From: Deltaproteobacteria bacterium
GTDB taxonomy: Bacteria > Myxococcota_A > UBA9160 > SZUA-336
DNA: 64,000 nt
Reading direction: 5' to 3'
NCBI GenBank assembly: GCA_029261925.1
Contig: JAJDAJ010000050.1
Location: 45,610-109,609 of the forward strand
Part shown: piece by piece, positions 1-8,572 of the stretch
Layout: every line of letters starts with the position of its first letter
Position numbering within the stretch: position 1 is the first letter of the stretch
Made by a program: the position numbers and the translations under genes
Notes under the pieces: generated by a model
What the model was told of the DNA's origin: nothing
What the model saw: only the letters and a program-made list of their open reading frames with translations
The model's database searches: none

Positions 1-1484
1 GCGCCGACGCCCTCGGCAGTGCACTCGTGGAGCTCGGGCTGGAGCCCGGCGAGCGCGTGGCGGTGCTGCTGCCCGACGGTCCCGGCGTGCACGCCGCCTT
101 CGTGGCCACGGAGCGGGCCGGGCTGGTCGCGGTCGGGATCGGACCGCGTGCCGGTCCCGGGGAGATCGCCCACCTGGTCGAGCTGACCGGCGCGGTCGCG
201 CTGCTCACGCGTCCCGCCTACCGCGATCGCGACAGCCGCGAGATCGCCGCCGAGCTGCGGGCTCAGGGCCTGCCGCTGCGGCATCACCTGGTGGTGCCGG
301 GCGAGCTCGATCCGGGCGACGGCCTGGGCGTCGACGGCGAGGCGCGGGCGCTCGCGGCACCCGGCGTGGCCACGCTCGATGCGCGCGCGCTGGGGCCGGA
401 CGACCTCTGGCTGATCAACTCGACATCGGGCACCACCGGCATGCCCAAGTGCGTGACCCACCACCAGGACCGCTGGCTCTACTTCCACGAGCTGGCGGCA
501 GCGGCCGCGCGCATGACGCCCGACGACGTCTTCATGAGCGTGATCCCCGCGCCGTTCGGCTTCGGGCTGTGGACCGCCCACTTCACGCCGACCCTGCTCG
601 GAGCCCCGACGGTGGTGATGGAGCGATTCAGCGCCGAGGAGATGATCCGGCGGATCGAGGCGCACCGGGTCACGGTGCTCGCCGCGGTCAGCACGCAGTT
701 CATCATGCTGCTCGACTCGGCGGCGCGCGGCTCGCACGACCTGGGCTCGCTGCGGGTGCTGTTCACGGGCGGCGAGAAGGTTCCCTACCACCGCGCCGCC
801 GAGTTCGAGGACAGCACGGGCGCCGCGGTGCTGCAGTTCTACGGCTCGAACGAGACGGGCGCGGTCAGCCACACCACGCTCGACGACCCGCGCGAGCGGC
901 GCCTGCGCACCGCGGGTCGCGTGATCCTCGACATGAACGTGCGCCTGTTCGAACCCTCGGAGGATGACGTCTCCGGCGACGAGGTCGCGCTGCCTGGCCG
1001 CGGGCAGCCCGGGTGCAAGGGCCGGGCGACCAGCCGCGGCTACTGGAACGACCCGGTGGCGAATGCCGCGCTGATCCGGTCCGACGGCTGGGTGATGCTC
1101 GGCGACCTGGTCTCGATCGACGCCGAGGGCTGGCTCACGGTCGAGGGCCGCGTCGGCGACTTCATCATTCGCGGCGGGAAGAACATCAGCGGGCCGGCGG
1201 TGGAGGAGCTGGCCGGGACGCACCCCGCCGTGCGCCTGGCCGCCGCCGTGGCCATGCCCGATCCGACCTTCGGCGAGCGCGTCTGCCTGTTCGCCGAGCT
1301 CCAGCCCGGCGCGTCGCTGGACCTGGGGGAGCTGGTCGCCCACATGGATCGCGCGGGGGCCTCGAAGGAGTACCTTCCGGAACGGCTCGAGGTCGTGGAC
1401 GCCCTGCCGCGCTCGTCGGGCGGCAAGATCGCCAAGCAGCAGCTCAGGGAGCAGATCGCGCGCGCGATCGAGGAGGAGTCGTGA
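1..1484 (+). CDS. AMP-dependent acyl-CoA synthetase (benzoate-CoA ligase-like), 5'-truncated
   Basis: The frame is open from base 3 at the window edge (ADALGSALVELGL...), so the true start lies upstream; the GTG at 27 falls inside the fold. The adenylate-forming P-loop STSGTTGMPK is at about bases 422-451, YGSNETGA at about 841-864, the hinge-like GRVGDFIIRGGKN at about 1150-1190, and the C-terminal catalytic-lysine context SSGGKIAKQQ near the end. Family members convert a carboxylic acid to acyl-AMP and then acyl-CoA. It heads a run of four genes joined by 4-nt overlaps (GTGA at 1481). The resemblance is to aryl-acid (benzoate-type) ligases, but the substrate cannot be read from sequence. 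Confidence 0.9.
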   Translation, partial: ADALGSALVELGLEPGERVAVLLPDGPGVHAAFVATERAGLVAVGIGPRAGPGEIAHLVELTGAVALLTRPAYRDRDSREIAAELRAQGLPLRHHLVVPGELDPGDGLGVDGEARALAAPGVATLDARALGPDDLWLINSTSGTTGMPKCVTHHQDRWLYFHELAAAAARMTPDDVFMSVIPAPFGFGLWTAHFTPTLLGAPTVVMERFSAEEMIRRIEAHRVTVLAAVSTQFIMLLDSAARGSHDLGSLRVLFTGGEKVPYHRAAEFEDSTGAAVLQFYGSNETGAVSHTTLDDPRERRLRTAGRVILDMNVRLFEPSEDDVSGDEVALPGRGQPGCKGRATSRGYWNDPVANAALIRSDGWVMLGDLVSIDAEGWLTVEGRVGDFIIRGGKNISGPAVEELAGTHPAVRLAAAVAMPDPTFGERVCLFAELQPGASLDLGELVAHMDRAGASKEYLPERLEVVDALPRSSGGKIAKQQLREQIARAIEEES

Positions 1485-2047
1485 GCAGCCAGGCACACGT
1501 CACGCACTACAGCGTCATGCCCATGCCGCCGGTCGAGGCGCAGACGCGCTTCTTCGACGCCGGCGCCGTGCGCATCGGGGTCGAGTACCGCATGCTCAAC
1601 GACGCGATCGCCGCCGCGGCGCGGCAGGGTCTGGAGCAGGCCCGCGGCGACGAGCGCGGCAAGACCACCGAGCTCGACGACTGCGGCGTCTCGATCCACG
1701 TCTACGGCGTGCGCGACGGTGAGGCCTCGGAGCACCTGCGTTTCGATTGCTTCGACGAGGAGCCGCACTACCACTACATCTCGTGGGACGAGCGCACGAA
1801 CGACATGGTCTACCTGGACCCGATCGCCGACGGCGACCCCGTGGCCTGGGCGCTGGAACGCCTGCGCACGCGCCTGCCGCAGATGCTGACGCGCGCCGGG
1901 GCCGCGGACGTCGCCGCGCGTCTCGACGTCGCGGAGCTCGAGCGGATGCTGCCTCGCGTGACCGAGGCCGCGTACCGGGCTCGCTACCAGCACGATCCGG
2001 GGGCAGTGGAGCGCGCCGCCCTGGACGCGGCGGGGCAGGGGTCATGA
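1481..2047 (+). CDS. Conserved-looking hypothetical protein, 188 aa
   Basis: The GTG start at 1481 overlaps the upstream ligase stop by 4 nt, and the gene ends in an ATGA overlap with the amidohydrolase, so it is translationally coupled on both sides. No signal peptide or membrane segment is visible. The middle of the protein is rich in aromatic and His residues (DEEPHYHYISWDE) and the C-terminal half looks helical (WALERLRTRLPQMLTRAG, ELERMLPRVTEAAYRARY). I do not recognise the family. The position between a CoA ligase and an amidohydrolase suggests an accessory or binding role in the same pathway; that is inference. Confidence 0.8.
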   Translation: MSSQAHVTHYSVMPMPPVEAQTRFFDAGAVRIGVEYRMLNDAIAAAARQGLEQARGDERGKTTELDDCGVSIHVYGVRDGEASEHLRFDCFDEEPHYHYISWDERTNDMVYLDPIADGDPVAWALERLRTRLPQMLTRAGAADVAARLDVAELERMLPRVTEAAYRARYQHDPGAVERAALDAAGQGS

Positions 2048-3546
2048 GCGCGATCGGTGCCGGTGACACGCGCGCGGCGCGCCTGCGCCGCCAGCTCGGC
2101 CACCCCGTGGTGGATGCGGACGGCCACTTCATCGAGACCACGCCGGTCTTCCGGGAGTTCCTCCAGGAGTACCTCAGGGATCAGGGGGGTGCCGATCTCG
2201 CGGCGCGCTTCGAGCGGGCCGGGGGGCTGGACTACGACGACATGGTGCTGCGGCCCTGGAGCCGGCTGGATGCCGGGGAGAAGCGGCGCACGCGCCCCAC
2301 GCGTCCGCCCTGGTGGAGCCTGCCCGCCGCCAACACGCTGGACCGCGCCACCGGGCACCTGCCGCGGCTGATGTACGAGCGCCTCGACGACCTGGGCTTC
2401 GACTTCGCGGTGCTCTACCCCAGCCGCGGCCTGACCACGACGCAGATCAAGGACGACGAGCTGCGCCGCGTCGCCTGCCGCGCGTTCAACGTCTACCACG
2501 CGGAGATCTACGCGCCCTACGCGGATCGCATGGCTCCCGTGGCGCAGATCCCCACGCACACGCCGCAGGAGGCGATCGCGGAGCTCGACCACGCGGTGGG
2601 CGAGCTGGGCTTCCGCGCCATCATGCTCAATGGCGTGGTCAAGCGGCCGCTGGGGGGCGGCCCCGAGATCGCGGCCGAGGGGCGCCCGAACTGGGGCGCC
2701 GAGCCGGGCGAGTGGCTGGACGCCCTCGGCGTGGACAGTGCCCACGACTACGATCCGCTCTGGCGCCGCTGCATCGAGCTCGGCGTGGCGCCGGTCTCGC
2801 ACACGCCGGGGATGGGCTGGGACACGCGCAGCTCGATCTCGAGCTACGTGTTCAACCACGTCGGCGCCTTCGGTGCGGCGCAGGAGCTGCTCTGTCGCTC
2901 GCTGGTGCTGGGCGGCGTCACGCACCGCTTCCCGCAGCTCGCCTTCGGGCTGCTGGAGGGCGGTGTCGGCTGGGCGTGCTCGCTCTTCGCGGACCTGGTC
3001 TCGCACTGGGAGAAGCGCGGCGCGCAGGCGATCCGCGACCTGGACCCGGCACGCGTGGACGCCGACGAGATGCTGCGCCTGTTCGAGAAGTACGGCGAGG
3101 GCCGCTTCCGCGCCGACGCGCCCGGTCTGCGCGACTCGTTCGCGAAGCTGGAGCCCGAGCCGCCGCTGCTCGACGAGTTCGCAGACTGCGGCATCGAGCG
3201 GGTCGAGGACTGGATCGAGCGCTTCGTGCCCAGCTTCTACTTCGGCTGCGAGGCCGACGACCCGATGGTCGCGTGGGCCTTCGACGCCCGGCGCAACGCC
3301 CTCGGGGTCAAGCTGCGCGCGATGTTCAGCTCCGACATGGGCCACTGGGACGTGCCCGACATGGCCGAGATCCTGCCCGAGGCGCACGAGCTGCTGGAGC
3401 ACGGCCACCTGACCGCCGAGGACTTCCGCGACTTCACCTTCACGCACCCGGTGGAGCTGTACACGCGGGTGAACCCGGACTTCTTCGCCGGCACGCGCAT
3501 CGAGCGTGAGGCCGCCGAGGTCGTGGCCGCCGGGGGCCGGCGATGA
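2044..3546 (+). CDS. Amidohydrolase-2 family metal-dependent hydrolase/decarboxylase, 500 aa
   Basis: ATG at 2044 in an ATGA overlap. N-terminal VVDADGHFIET is the usual DxDxH-type metal-site strand of amidohydrolase_2 proteins (ACMSD-like TIM barrels). A mid-protein VSHTPGMGW segment and late FSSDMGHWDVPDM, with an Asp and His in the positions normally used for metal binding, support a metal site. At 500 aa it is longer than the typical 300-400 aa. Family members hydrolyse amides or lactones or decarboxylate aromatic acids. Lying between a CoA ligase and an SDR, it probably acts on a ring-cleavage or aromatic acid intermediate. Two more members occur at 21581 and 35669. Confidence 0.88.
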   Translation: MSAIGAGDTRAARLRRQLGHPVVDADGHFIETTPVFREFLQEYLRDQGGADLAARFERAGGLDYDDMVLRPWSRLDAGEKRRTRPTRPPWWSLPAANTLDRATGHLPRLMYERLDDLGFDFAVLYPSRGLTTTQIKDDELRRVACRAFNVYHAEIYAPYADRMAPVAQIPTHTPQEAIAELDHAVGELGFRAIMLNGVVKRPLGGGPEIAAEGRPNWGAEPGEWLDALGVDSAHDYDPLWRRCIELGVAPVSHTPGMGWDTRSSISSYVFNHVGAFGAAQELLCRSLVLGGVTHRFPQLAFGLLEGGVGWACSLFADLVSHWEKRGAQAIRDLDPARVDADEMLRLFEKYGEGRFRADAPGLRDSFAKLEPEPPLLDEFADCGIERVEDWIERFVPSFYFGCEADDPMVAWAFDARRNALGVKLRAMFSSDMGHWDVPDMAEILPEAHELLEHGHLTAEDFRDFTFTHPVELYTRVNPDFFAGTRIEREAAEVVAAGGRR

Positions 3547-4406
3547 GCGGGTCGCTCGCGGGCCGGGTGGCGCTGGTGACCGGCGCCAGCCGCGGCGTCG
3601 GCAAGGGCTGCGCGCTGGAGCTGGGTGCGCTGGGCGCCACCGTCTACGTGACCGGGCGCAGCGTGAGCGAGTCGGACCACTCGCTGCCGGGCACCATCGG
3701 CGCGACGGTATCCGAGCTCGAGGCGCTGGGAGGGCGTGGCGTCGGCGTGGCCTGCGATCACCGCGACGATGCACAGGTCCAGGCGCTCTTCGAGCGAATC
3801 GTCGACGAGCAGGGCCGCCTCGACGTGCTGGTCAACAACGCCTTCCTGATCCCCAGGGAGCTGACGTCCGGGCTGCCGTTCTGGGAGACGCCGCTGTCGA
3901 ACTGGGACGACATGGTCGACGTGGGCACGCGCTCGGCGTACGCCGCGACCTGGTTCGCCGCACCGATCCTGACGGCGCAGCGCTCGGGCGTGGTCATCAA
4001 CATCAGCTCGTCGGGGGCGGGCAGCTTCGCGTGGCACGTGGCCTACGGCGTGGGCAAGTGCGCCCTCGACCGCTTCACCGCCGACGCCGCGCTGCAGCTC
4101 GAGCTCTCGGGCGTGGCCGTGGTCTCGATCTGGCCCGGTCTGGTGATCACCGAGCGACTGCAGCAGATGCCGGATCTGGAGCAGCTCTTCGACGTGCCCG
4201 GGGCCGAGAGCCCGCGCTTCAGCGGTCGCGCGGCGGCAGCGCTCGCCGCCGATCCCGACGTGATGCGACACAGCGGCAAGTCCCTCACCTCGCGCGCGCT
4301 CGCTGACCTGTACGGCTTCACGGACGTGGACGGCCACATGCCCAAGGGACCGATGTCGGCCGAGGAGCGCGCCTCGGCCGCCGGTCGCGCCGAGCAGCCG
4401 GCGTAG
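3543..4406 (+). CDS. Short-chain dehydrogenase/reductase (SDR), 287 aa
   Basis: The ATGA overlap at 3543 couples it to the amidohydrolase. VTGASRGVGKG (residues ~11-21) is the TGxxxGxG cofactor motif; VNNAF replaces the more usual NNAG; ISSSGAGS and the YGVGK catalytic Tyr-Lys pair (around residue 170) are present. Arg after the first strand (VTGRS) hints at NADP(H), though weakly. Last gene of the 1-4406 operon. It converges on the enoyl-CoA hydratase gene 15 nt away. The substrate is unknown, presumably a hydroxy/keto intermediate of the operon. Confidence 0.9.
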   Translation: MSGSLAGRVALVTGASRGVGKGCALELGALGATVYVTGRSVSESDHSLPGTIGATVSELEALGGRGVGVACDHRDDAQVQALFERIVDEQGRLDVLVNNAFLIPRELTSGLPFWETPLSNWDDMVDVGTRSAYAATWFAAPILTAQRSGVVINISSSGAGSFAWHVAYGVGKCALDRFTADAALQLELSGVAVVSIWPGLVITERLQQMPDLEQLFDVPGAESPRFSGRAAAALAADPDVMRHSGKSLTSRALADLYGFTDVDGHMPKGPMSAEERASAAGRAEQPA

Positions 4407-4421
4407 TCGCCGCGCCCGCTC

Positions 4422-5207
4422 TCAGCGGCCCCTGAAGCGGGGCTCGCGCTTCTCGCCGAACGCGCGCCGGCCCTCGGCGAAGTCCTCGCTGCTCCAGCAG
4501 GCGAGGATGCGCCGCTGGCACTCCTCGACGTCGGGCGCGCCCGGCTGCCCCGCCGCGCGTCGGATCGAGGCCTTGGCCGCGCGGAGCGTGAGCGGGGCGC
4601 TGGCGGCGATGCTCGCGGCCGTGCGTCGCACGGCGGCCTCGAGCTCGGACTTCGGCAGCACCCCGCTCACGAGCCCGACCCGCAGCGCCGCGGCGGCGTC
4701 GATGCGGCCCGCCGTGAACAGGATCTCGCTGGCTGCGGCCCGGCCGACCAGGCCCACGAGCGACTCGACCGCGGCGTGCGGGTAGCCCACGCCCAGGCGC
4801 GCCGCCGGGATCGCGAAGCCCGCGTCGTCGGCCGCGAGCCGCAGGTCGGCGCAGAGAGCGATGAGCACACCGGCCCCGAGGCAGTGGCCGTGGATCATGG
4901 CGATCACGGGCTTCTCGATCGCCAGGACCGCCTCGGCGCCCGAGCCCTGCTCGAGGTCGCGCCCGCCGGAGCCGGGCGGCAGCTCGCGCAGCTGGGAGAT
5001 GTCGGCACCCGAGACGAAGGCGCGCTCGCCCGCGCCGCGCAGCACGACCACGCGCACCGCATCGTCGTCGTCCAGGCGCGCGCAGGCGGCGGGCAGGGAC
5101 GCGAGCATCTCCCGCGTCAGGGCGTTGTGCCGCTGCGGGTGGTCGAAGACCAGCCAGCCGATCCCGTCGGCCACCTCGGTCGCGATTCCCGGGCTCCCGT
5201 CCCCCAT
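4422..5207 (-). CDS. Enoyl-CoA hydratase/isomerase family (crotonase), 261 aa
   Basis: The start is set at the ATG at 5207 because the family-typical N-terminus (IATEVADGIGWLVFDHPQRHNAL) follows directly and a promoter sits 7 nt upstream. The oxyanion-hole segments RAFVSGADISQL and HGHCLGAGVLIALCADLRLA are clear. The position that usually carries one of the two catalytic Glu reads PAARLGVGYPHAA, so hydration chemistry is not assured; isomerase or hydrolase activity is possible. C-terminus has the usual FAEGRRAFGEKREPRFRGR. Divergent from the CoA-transferase at 5296 across 88 bp holding two back-to-back leaderless-type promoters. Confidence 0.9.
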   Translation of the reverse strand: MGDGSPGIATEVADGIGWLVFDHPQRHNALTREMLASLPAACARLDDDDAVRVVVLRGAGERAFVSGADISQLRELPPGSGGRDLEQGSGAEAVLAIEKPVIAMIHGHCLGAGVLIALCADLRLAADDAGFAIPAARLGVGYPHAAVESLVGLVGRAAASEILFTAGRIDAAAALRVGLVSGVLPKSELEAAVRRTAASIAASAPLTLRAAKASIRRAAGQPGAPDVEECQRRILACWSSEDFAEGRRAFGEKREPRFRGR

Positions 5208-5214
5208 GCGCCGC

Positions 5215-5243
5215 AGGTTGCCCCGCCGGCCCCCGGGGCACAA
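5215..5243 (-). promoter_or_regulatory. Leaderless-type promoter of the enoyl-CoA hydratase
   Basis: On the minus strand TTGTGC (5243-5238), a 17-nt spacer, then CAACCT (5220-5215), then 7 nt to ATG 5207. A transcript started about 7 nt after the -10 would begin at or next to the A of ATG. No Shine-Dalgarno is seen. Confidence 0.5.
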
Positions 5244-5260
5244 GCGAGCGGCGCGGGCAT

Positions 5261-5289
5261 TTGTCGGGGACCCCCCGGTCGTGGAGAAT
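5261..5289 (+). promoter_or_regulatory. Leaderless-type promoter of the CoA-transferase
   Basis: TTGTCG (5261-5266), 17-nt spacer, GAGAAT (5284-5289), then 6 nt to ATG 5296. No Shine-Dalgarno in the 6 nt. Same geometry as the promoters before 19195, 38794 and 41157. Confidence 0.55.
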
Positions 5290-5295
5290 CCGCGC

Positions 5296-6486
5296 ATGAG
5301 CTCTCCCGGACCCCTCGCCGACGTCAGGGTGATCGACCTGGCGATCGCCCGCGCCGGTCCGACCTGCGTGCGCGCGCTGGCCGATCTGGGCGCCGATGTG
5401 ATCCAGGTCTGGCACCCGCACCACGGCGATCTGAGCGGCTCGGACTCCCTGAACCTGCACCGCAACAAGCGCTCGATCCTGCTCGATCTCAAGGTCGACG
5501 GGGGCCGCGAGGTGCTGCTGGACCTGGTCGGCGGCGCGGACGTGCTGGTCGAGAACTTCCGCCCGGGCGTCAAGCAGCGGCTCGACATCGCGTACGAGAC
5601 GCTGGCCGCGGTGAATCCGCGCCTGATCTACGCGAGCCTCTCGGGCTACGGGCAGGACGGCCCCCACGCGGAGCGCCCCTGCCTGGATCAGATCGCGCAG
5701 GGAGTCGGGGGCCTGATGAGCGTGACGGGGCCTCCGGGCAGCGGCCCGTGGCGCGCGGGGATCGCCGTCTCGGACGTCGCCGCCGGCCACCTGCTGGCGC
5801 AGGGCGTGCTCGCGGCCCTGTACGCGCGCGAGCGCAGCGGCCGGGGCCAGTGGGTGCAGACCTCGCTGCTCGAGGCCATGATCGCCTTCATGGACTTCCA
5901 GGCGGCGCGCTGGCTGATCGACGGCGAGGTCCCCGGACAGGCGGGGAACGACCATCCGACCGTCGCGCCCATGGGCACCTATCGCACGGCGGACGGCTGG
6001 CTGAACCTGGCACCGTCGCTGGGCTGGGAGCGCTTCGCGGGGGCCATCGGCGCGCCCGGACTGGTGAACGACCCGCGCTTTGCCGATGCCGCCTCCCGGG
6101 CGCGCAACCGCGAGGCCCTGCGCACGGAGATCGAGGCCTGCCTCGGCCGGCGCCCGACCGCAGACTGGGTCGAGTCCATCAACGCGGCGGGCACGCCGTG
6201 CGGGCCGGTGCTGTCGATGGATGAGGTCTTCGCCGATCCCCAGGTCGAGCACCTGGGCATGGCCGCGCCGGTCGAGCACCCCGAGGCCGGGGCGCTGCGG
6301 GTCGTGCGTCACCCCGTCGGGCTGAGCGAGACCCCGGCGTCCGTGCGCCGGGCCGCGCCCGCACCGGGGGGCGACACGCGTGCGGTGCTGCGCGAGCTCG
6401 GCTATTCGCAGGCGCGCATCGAGGCGCTGCTGGAGCAGGGCGCCACGGCGGAGCGCTCGGGCGCGGGCGGCTGGGGCCGGCGCTGA
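5296..6486 (+). CDS. CaiB/BaiF class III CoA-transferase, 396 aa
   Basis: LADVRVIDLAIARAGPTCVRALADLGADVIQVW is the family N-terminal fold, with NKRSILLDLK (about residue 60), VENFRPG (~88), and the DQIAQGVGGLMSVTG substrate loop. Family members move CoA between acids via a mixed anhydride. In the segment that carries the catalytic carboxylate the sequence reads SLLEA, that is Glu where I would look for Asp; alignment is needed before drawing conclusions. ATG 5296 is chosen because a promoter sits 6 nt upstream and no other start fits. Likely supplies a CoA thioester to neighbouring beta-oxidation-type enzymes. Confidence 0.92.
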   Translation: MSSPGPLADVRVIDLAIARAGPTCVRALADLGADVIQVWHPHHGDLSGSDSLNLHRNKRSILLDLKVDGGREVLLDLVGGADVLVENFRPGVKQRLDIAYETLAAVNPRLIYASLSGYGQDGPHAERPCLDQIAQGVGGLMSVTGPPGSGPWRAGIAVSDVAAGHLLAQGVLAALYARERSGRGQWVQTSLLEAMIAFMDFQAARWLIDGEVPGQAGNDHPTVAPMGTYRTADGWLNLAPSLGWERFAGAIGAPGLVNDPRFADAASRARNREALRTEIEACLGRRPTADWVESINAAGTPCGPVLSMDEVFADPQVEHLGMAAPVEHPEAGALRVVRHPVGLSETPASVRRAAPAPGGDTRAVLRELGYSQARIEALLEQGATAERSGAGGWGRR

Positions 6487-6515
6487 GCGCCCGGCGGCAG
6501 AAACGGAGGCCAGGC

Positions 6516-6977
6516 ATGTCGAGCGACGAGACGGGCAGCGCAACGAGCGGGGAGGTGGAGCTGCCCGATGCGGCGCGGGAGCTGCTCGACACGCACTCGC
6601 GCGCGTTCCTGATGACGCTCCGCGCCGACGGATCGCCCACGGCGCATCCCATGACGGCGCTGCGCGACGGGACGCGCCTGCTGTTCAACACCTACCGCAA
6701 GAGCGCCAAGGCGCGGAACCTGGAGCGCGATCCGCGCGTCGGCGTGCTGCTGGTCAACGGCTACGAGGCCGAGCGGCCCGACGAGGTGCGCGGCCTGGCC
6801 CTGCGTGGCCGCGGACGCGTGCGCCAGGCCGATGCACTGCCGGAGACGCGCGGCCCCTCGGGCCAGGCCCAGGTCTCGCCCGAGCTGGCGCAGCGCGCGC
6901 AGGCCCGCGTCGCCAGCGGCAAGCGCGTGCTCCTCGACGTGCTGCCCGACGCGGTCGAGCCGCTGGAGCCCCGCTAG
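6516..6977 (+). CDS. Pyridoxamine 5'-phosphate oxidase-like flavin split-barrel protein, 153 aa
   Basis: The ATG is preceded by GGAGG at proper spacing. AFLMTLRADGSPTAHPMTALRDGTRLLFNTYRKSAKARNLERDPRVGVLLVNGYE is the standard split beta-barrel pattern in which substrate comparison, flavin contacts (KxxNLxxDPR) and dimer strands occur in order. Such proteins bind FMN, or F420 in actinobacterial-type lineages; with three LLM oxidoreductases in the window an F420 role is possible but unproven. It ends in a 1-nt overlap with a second, related barrel protein at 6977, suggesting a heterodimer or duplicate pair. Confidence 0.85.
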   Translation: MSSDETGSATSGEVELPDAARELLDTHSRAFLMTLRADGSPTAHPMTALRDGTRLLFNTYRKSAKARNLERDPRVGVLLVNGYEAERPDEVRGLALRGRGRVRQADALPETRGPSGQAQVSPELAQRAQARVASGKRVLLDVLPDAVEPLEPR

Positions 6978-7351
6978 TGGCCCGGGCCCGGATCTCGATG
7001 ACGCCCGACGAGGTGAGGGCGCTGCTCGCGGAGACCGCCTGGGTCGCGATCGGCTCGCTCGATCCCGACGGCACCCCGCGACCCGACGTGGCGGCCTGCG
7101 CGCTCGAGGGCGACCGCCTCTGCTTTGCGCTGCCGCGCGGCAGCGCGAGCGACCGCAACCTGCGCCGCGACCCGCGCGCCTGCGCCGCCACCGATCGCTA
7201 CCCCACGTACGCGCAGATCCGCGGCGCGACCCTGCACGGGCTCGCCCGCGAGCTCGACGGTGCCGGCCCGGCCGGCTTGCCCGAGGGTGCGGTCTGGTGG
7301 CTGCCGCTCGATGACGTGGTCAGCTTCGACTTCTCCAGGATCCCGCGCTGA
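6977..7351 (+). CDS. Second flavin/F420 split-barrel protein, 124 aa
   Basis: GTG 6977 overlaps the upstream TAG by one base and has GGAG seven bases upstream; an ATG at 6998 is the alternative start. TAWVAIGSLDPDGTPRPDVAACALEGDRLCFALPRGSASDRNLRRDPRACAATDRYPTY matches a minimal PNPOx-like barrel, with the SxxNLxxDPR phosphate-binding segment. C-terminus ends in VSFDFSRIP. Short for the family (usual 130-150 aa). It is probably co-translated with 6516-6977. Confidence 0.78.
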   Translation: MARARISMTPDEVRALLAETAWVAIGSLDPDGTPRPDVAACALEGDRLCFALPRGSASDRNLRRDPRACAATDRYPTYAQIRGATLHGLARELDGAGPAGLPEGAVWWLPLDDVVSFDFSRIPR

Positions 7352-7413
7352 GCCTGGCGCTCCGGGCGCCGCTGACAGGGCCTGCCAGCACGGGACCGGG
7401 TGGCGCGATCGTG

Positions 7414-7419
7414 TAAGAT
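7414..7419 (+). promoter_or_regulatory. -10 element (TAAGAT) upstream of the alcohol dehydrogenase
   Basis: TAAGAT stands out in GC-rich flanks 52 nt before ATG 7472; no convincing -35 at 16-18 nt. The gene has a strong GAGGAGGAG ribosome site at about 7460-7468. Confidence 0.35.
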
Positions 7420-7471
7420 CGCGGCGCTCGCGCCCCGGCCGGACCGGTGAGGCGCGCCCGAGGAGGAGACC

Positions 7472-8545
7472 ATGAAGGCGGCCGTACTCTGGGAGCTCGA
7501 CGGAGAGCTCGAGGTGCGCGACGACGTGCAGCTCACCGACGTGGGCCCGGGCGAGGTGCGCGTACGCCTCGTCTCGAGCGGCGTGTGTCACTCCGACGTG
7601 TCGGCGCAGAACGGCACGATCCCGTCGGCCATCCCCTGCGTTCTGGGCCACGAGGGCGCGGGCGTGGTCGAGGAGGTCGGCGCTGGCGTGACCGAGCTCG
7701 CGCCCGGCGACCCCGCGATCATCTCGTTCACCCCGGCATGTCGCCACTGCAAGATGTGCCTGCGCGGCAAGCCGAACCTCTGCCACGCCATGATGCAGAT
7801 GACCCAGTCGGCGCACTTCCTGATCAAGGGGCAGACGGTCCCGGGCTACACGGGCTGCGGCACCTTCGCCGAGCAGATGATCGTGCCTGCGGCGGCGGTG
7901 ATCAAGGTCGGTGCCGACATCCCGCTCGACGTCGTCTCGCTGATCGGCTGCGGCGTGATGACCGGCGTGGGGGCCTCGATCAACACGGCGCAGATCACGC
8001 CCGGCTCCTCGGTGATCGTCTTCGGCTGTGGCGGTGTCGGGATCTCGGCGATCCAGGGCGCGCGCATCGCCGGCGCTGCCGAGATCGTGGCGGTCGACGT
8101 GCTCGACTCCAAGCTCGAGGCCGCCAAGCAGTTCGGCGCGACCCACGGCGTGAAGCCCGACCAGGTCGACGACGCGAAGAACACGATCACGGGGGGCGAG
8201 GGCTTCGACTTCGGGCTCGAGTGCGTGGGTCGACCCGAGCTGATCCGCCAGACCTTCGACGTGGTGCGCCGCGGAGGCACGGCGGTCGTGGTGGGCGTCG
8301 GCCGCATGACCGAGAAGGTCGAGTTCAGCGCCTTCGAGCTGTTCTTCAACGAGAAGAACCTCAAGGGCTCCATGTACGGCAGCGCCAACGTGCGCCTCGA
8401 CTTCGACCGCCTGCTGCGGCTGTGGAAGTACGGCAAGCTCGACCTCGAGGGCATGATCAGCCGGCGCATCAAGCTCGAGGAGATCAACGACGCCTTCCGC
8501 GCCATGCAGGCCGGCGAGGTCGTCCGCTCGGTGATCCAGTACTGA
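7472..8545 (+). CDS. Zinc-dependent alcohol dehydrogenase (MDR superfamily), 357 aa
   Basis: SGVCHSDVSAQNG supplies the catalytic-zinc Cys, GHEGAGVV the catalytic His-Glu region, and CRHCKMCLRGKPNLC the four structural-zinc cysteines (about residues 90-104). GCGGVGISAIQGARIAGA is the Rossmann dinucleotide site, and the Asp in VAVDVLDSKLEAAKQFGA predicts NAD(H). Length and motifs match class III-like or NDMA-type bacterial alcohol dehydrogenases that oxidise alcohols to aldehydes. It stands alone with its own promoter and a strong RBS. Convergent with the NUDIX gene. Confidence 0.93.
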   Translation: MKAAVLWELDGELEVRDDVQLTDVGPGEVRVRLVSSGVCHSDVSAQNGTIPSAIPCVLGHEGAGVVEEVGAGVTELAPGDPAIISFTPACRHCKMCLRGKPNLCHAMMQMTQSAHFLIKGQTVPGYTGCGTFAEQMIVPAAAVIKVGADIPLDVVSLIGCGVMTGVGASINTAQITPGSSVIVFGCGGVGISAIQGARIAGAAEIVAVDVLDSKLEAAKQFGATHGVKPDQVDDAKNTITGGEGFDFGLECVGRPELIRQTFDVVRRGGTAVVVGVGRMTEKVEFSAFELFFNEKNLKGSMYGSANVRLDFDRLLRLWKYGKLDLEGMISRRIKLEEINDAFRAMQAGEVVRSVIQY

Positions 8546-8572
8546 TCGCTCCGCTCGCGCGGCGGCGTCAGT
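8541..8572. terminator. Hairpin between convergent genes at 8545/8568
   Basis: ACTGA (8541-8545) pairs with TCAGT (8568-8572), and inside it CCGC (8551-8554) pairs with GCGG (8559-8562). The arms contain both stop codons. The three stop-codon pairs are automatic for TGA facing TGA; the extra pairs and inner stem are not. No U-tract. Confidence 0.3.
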
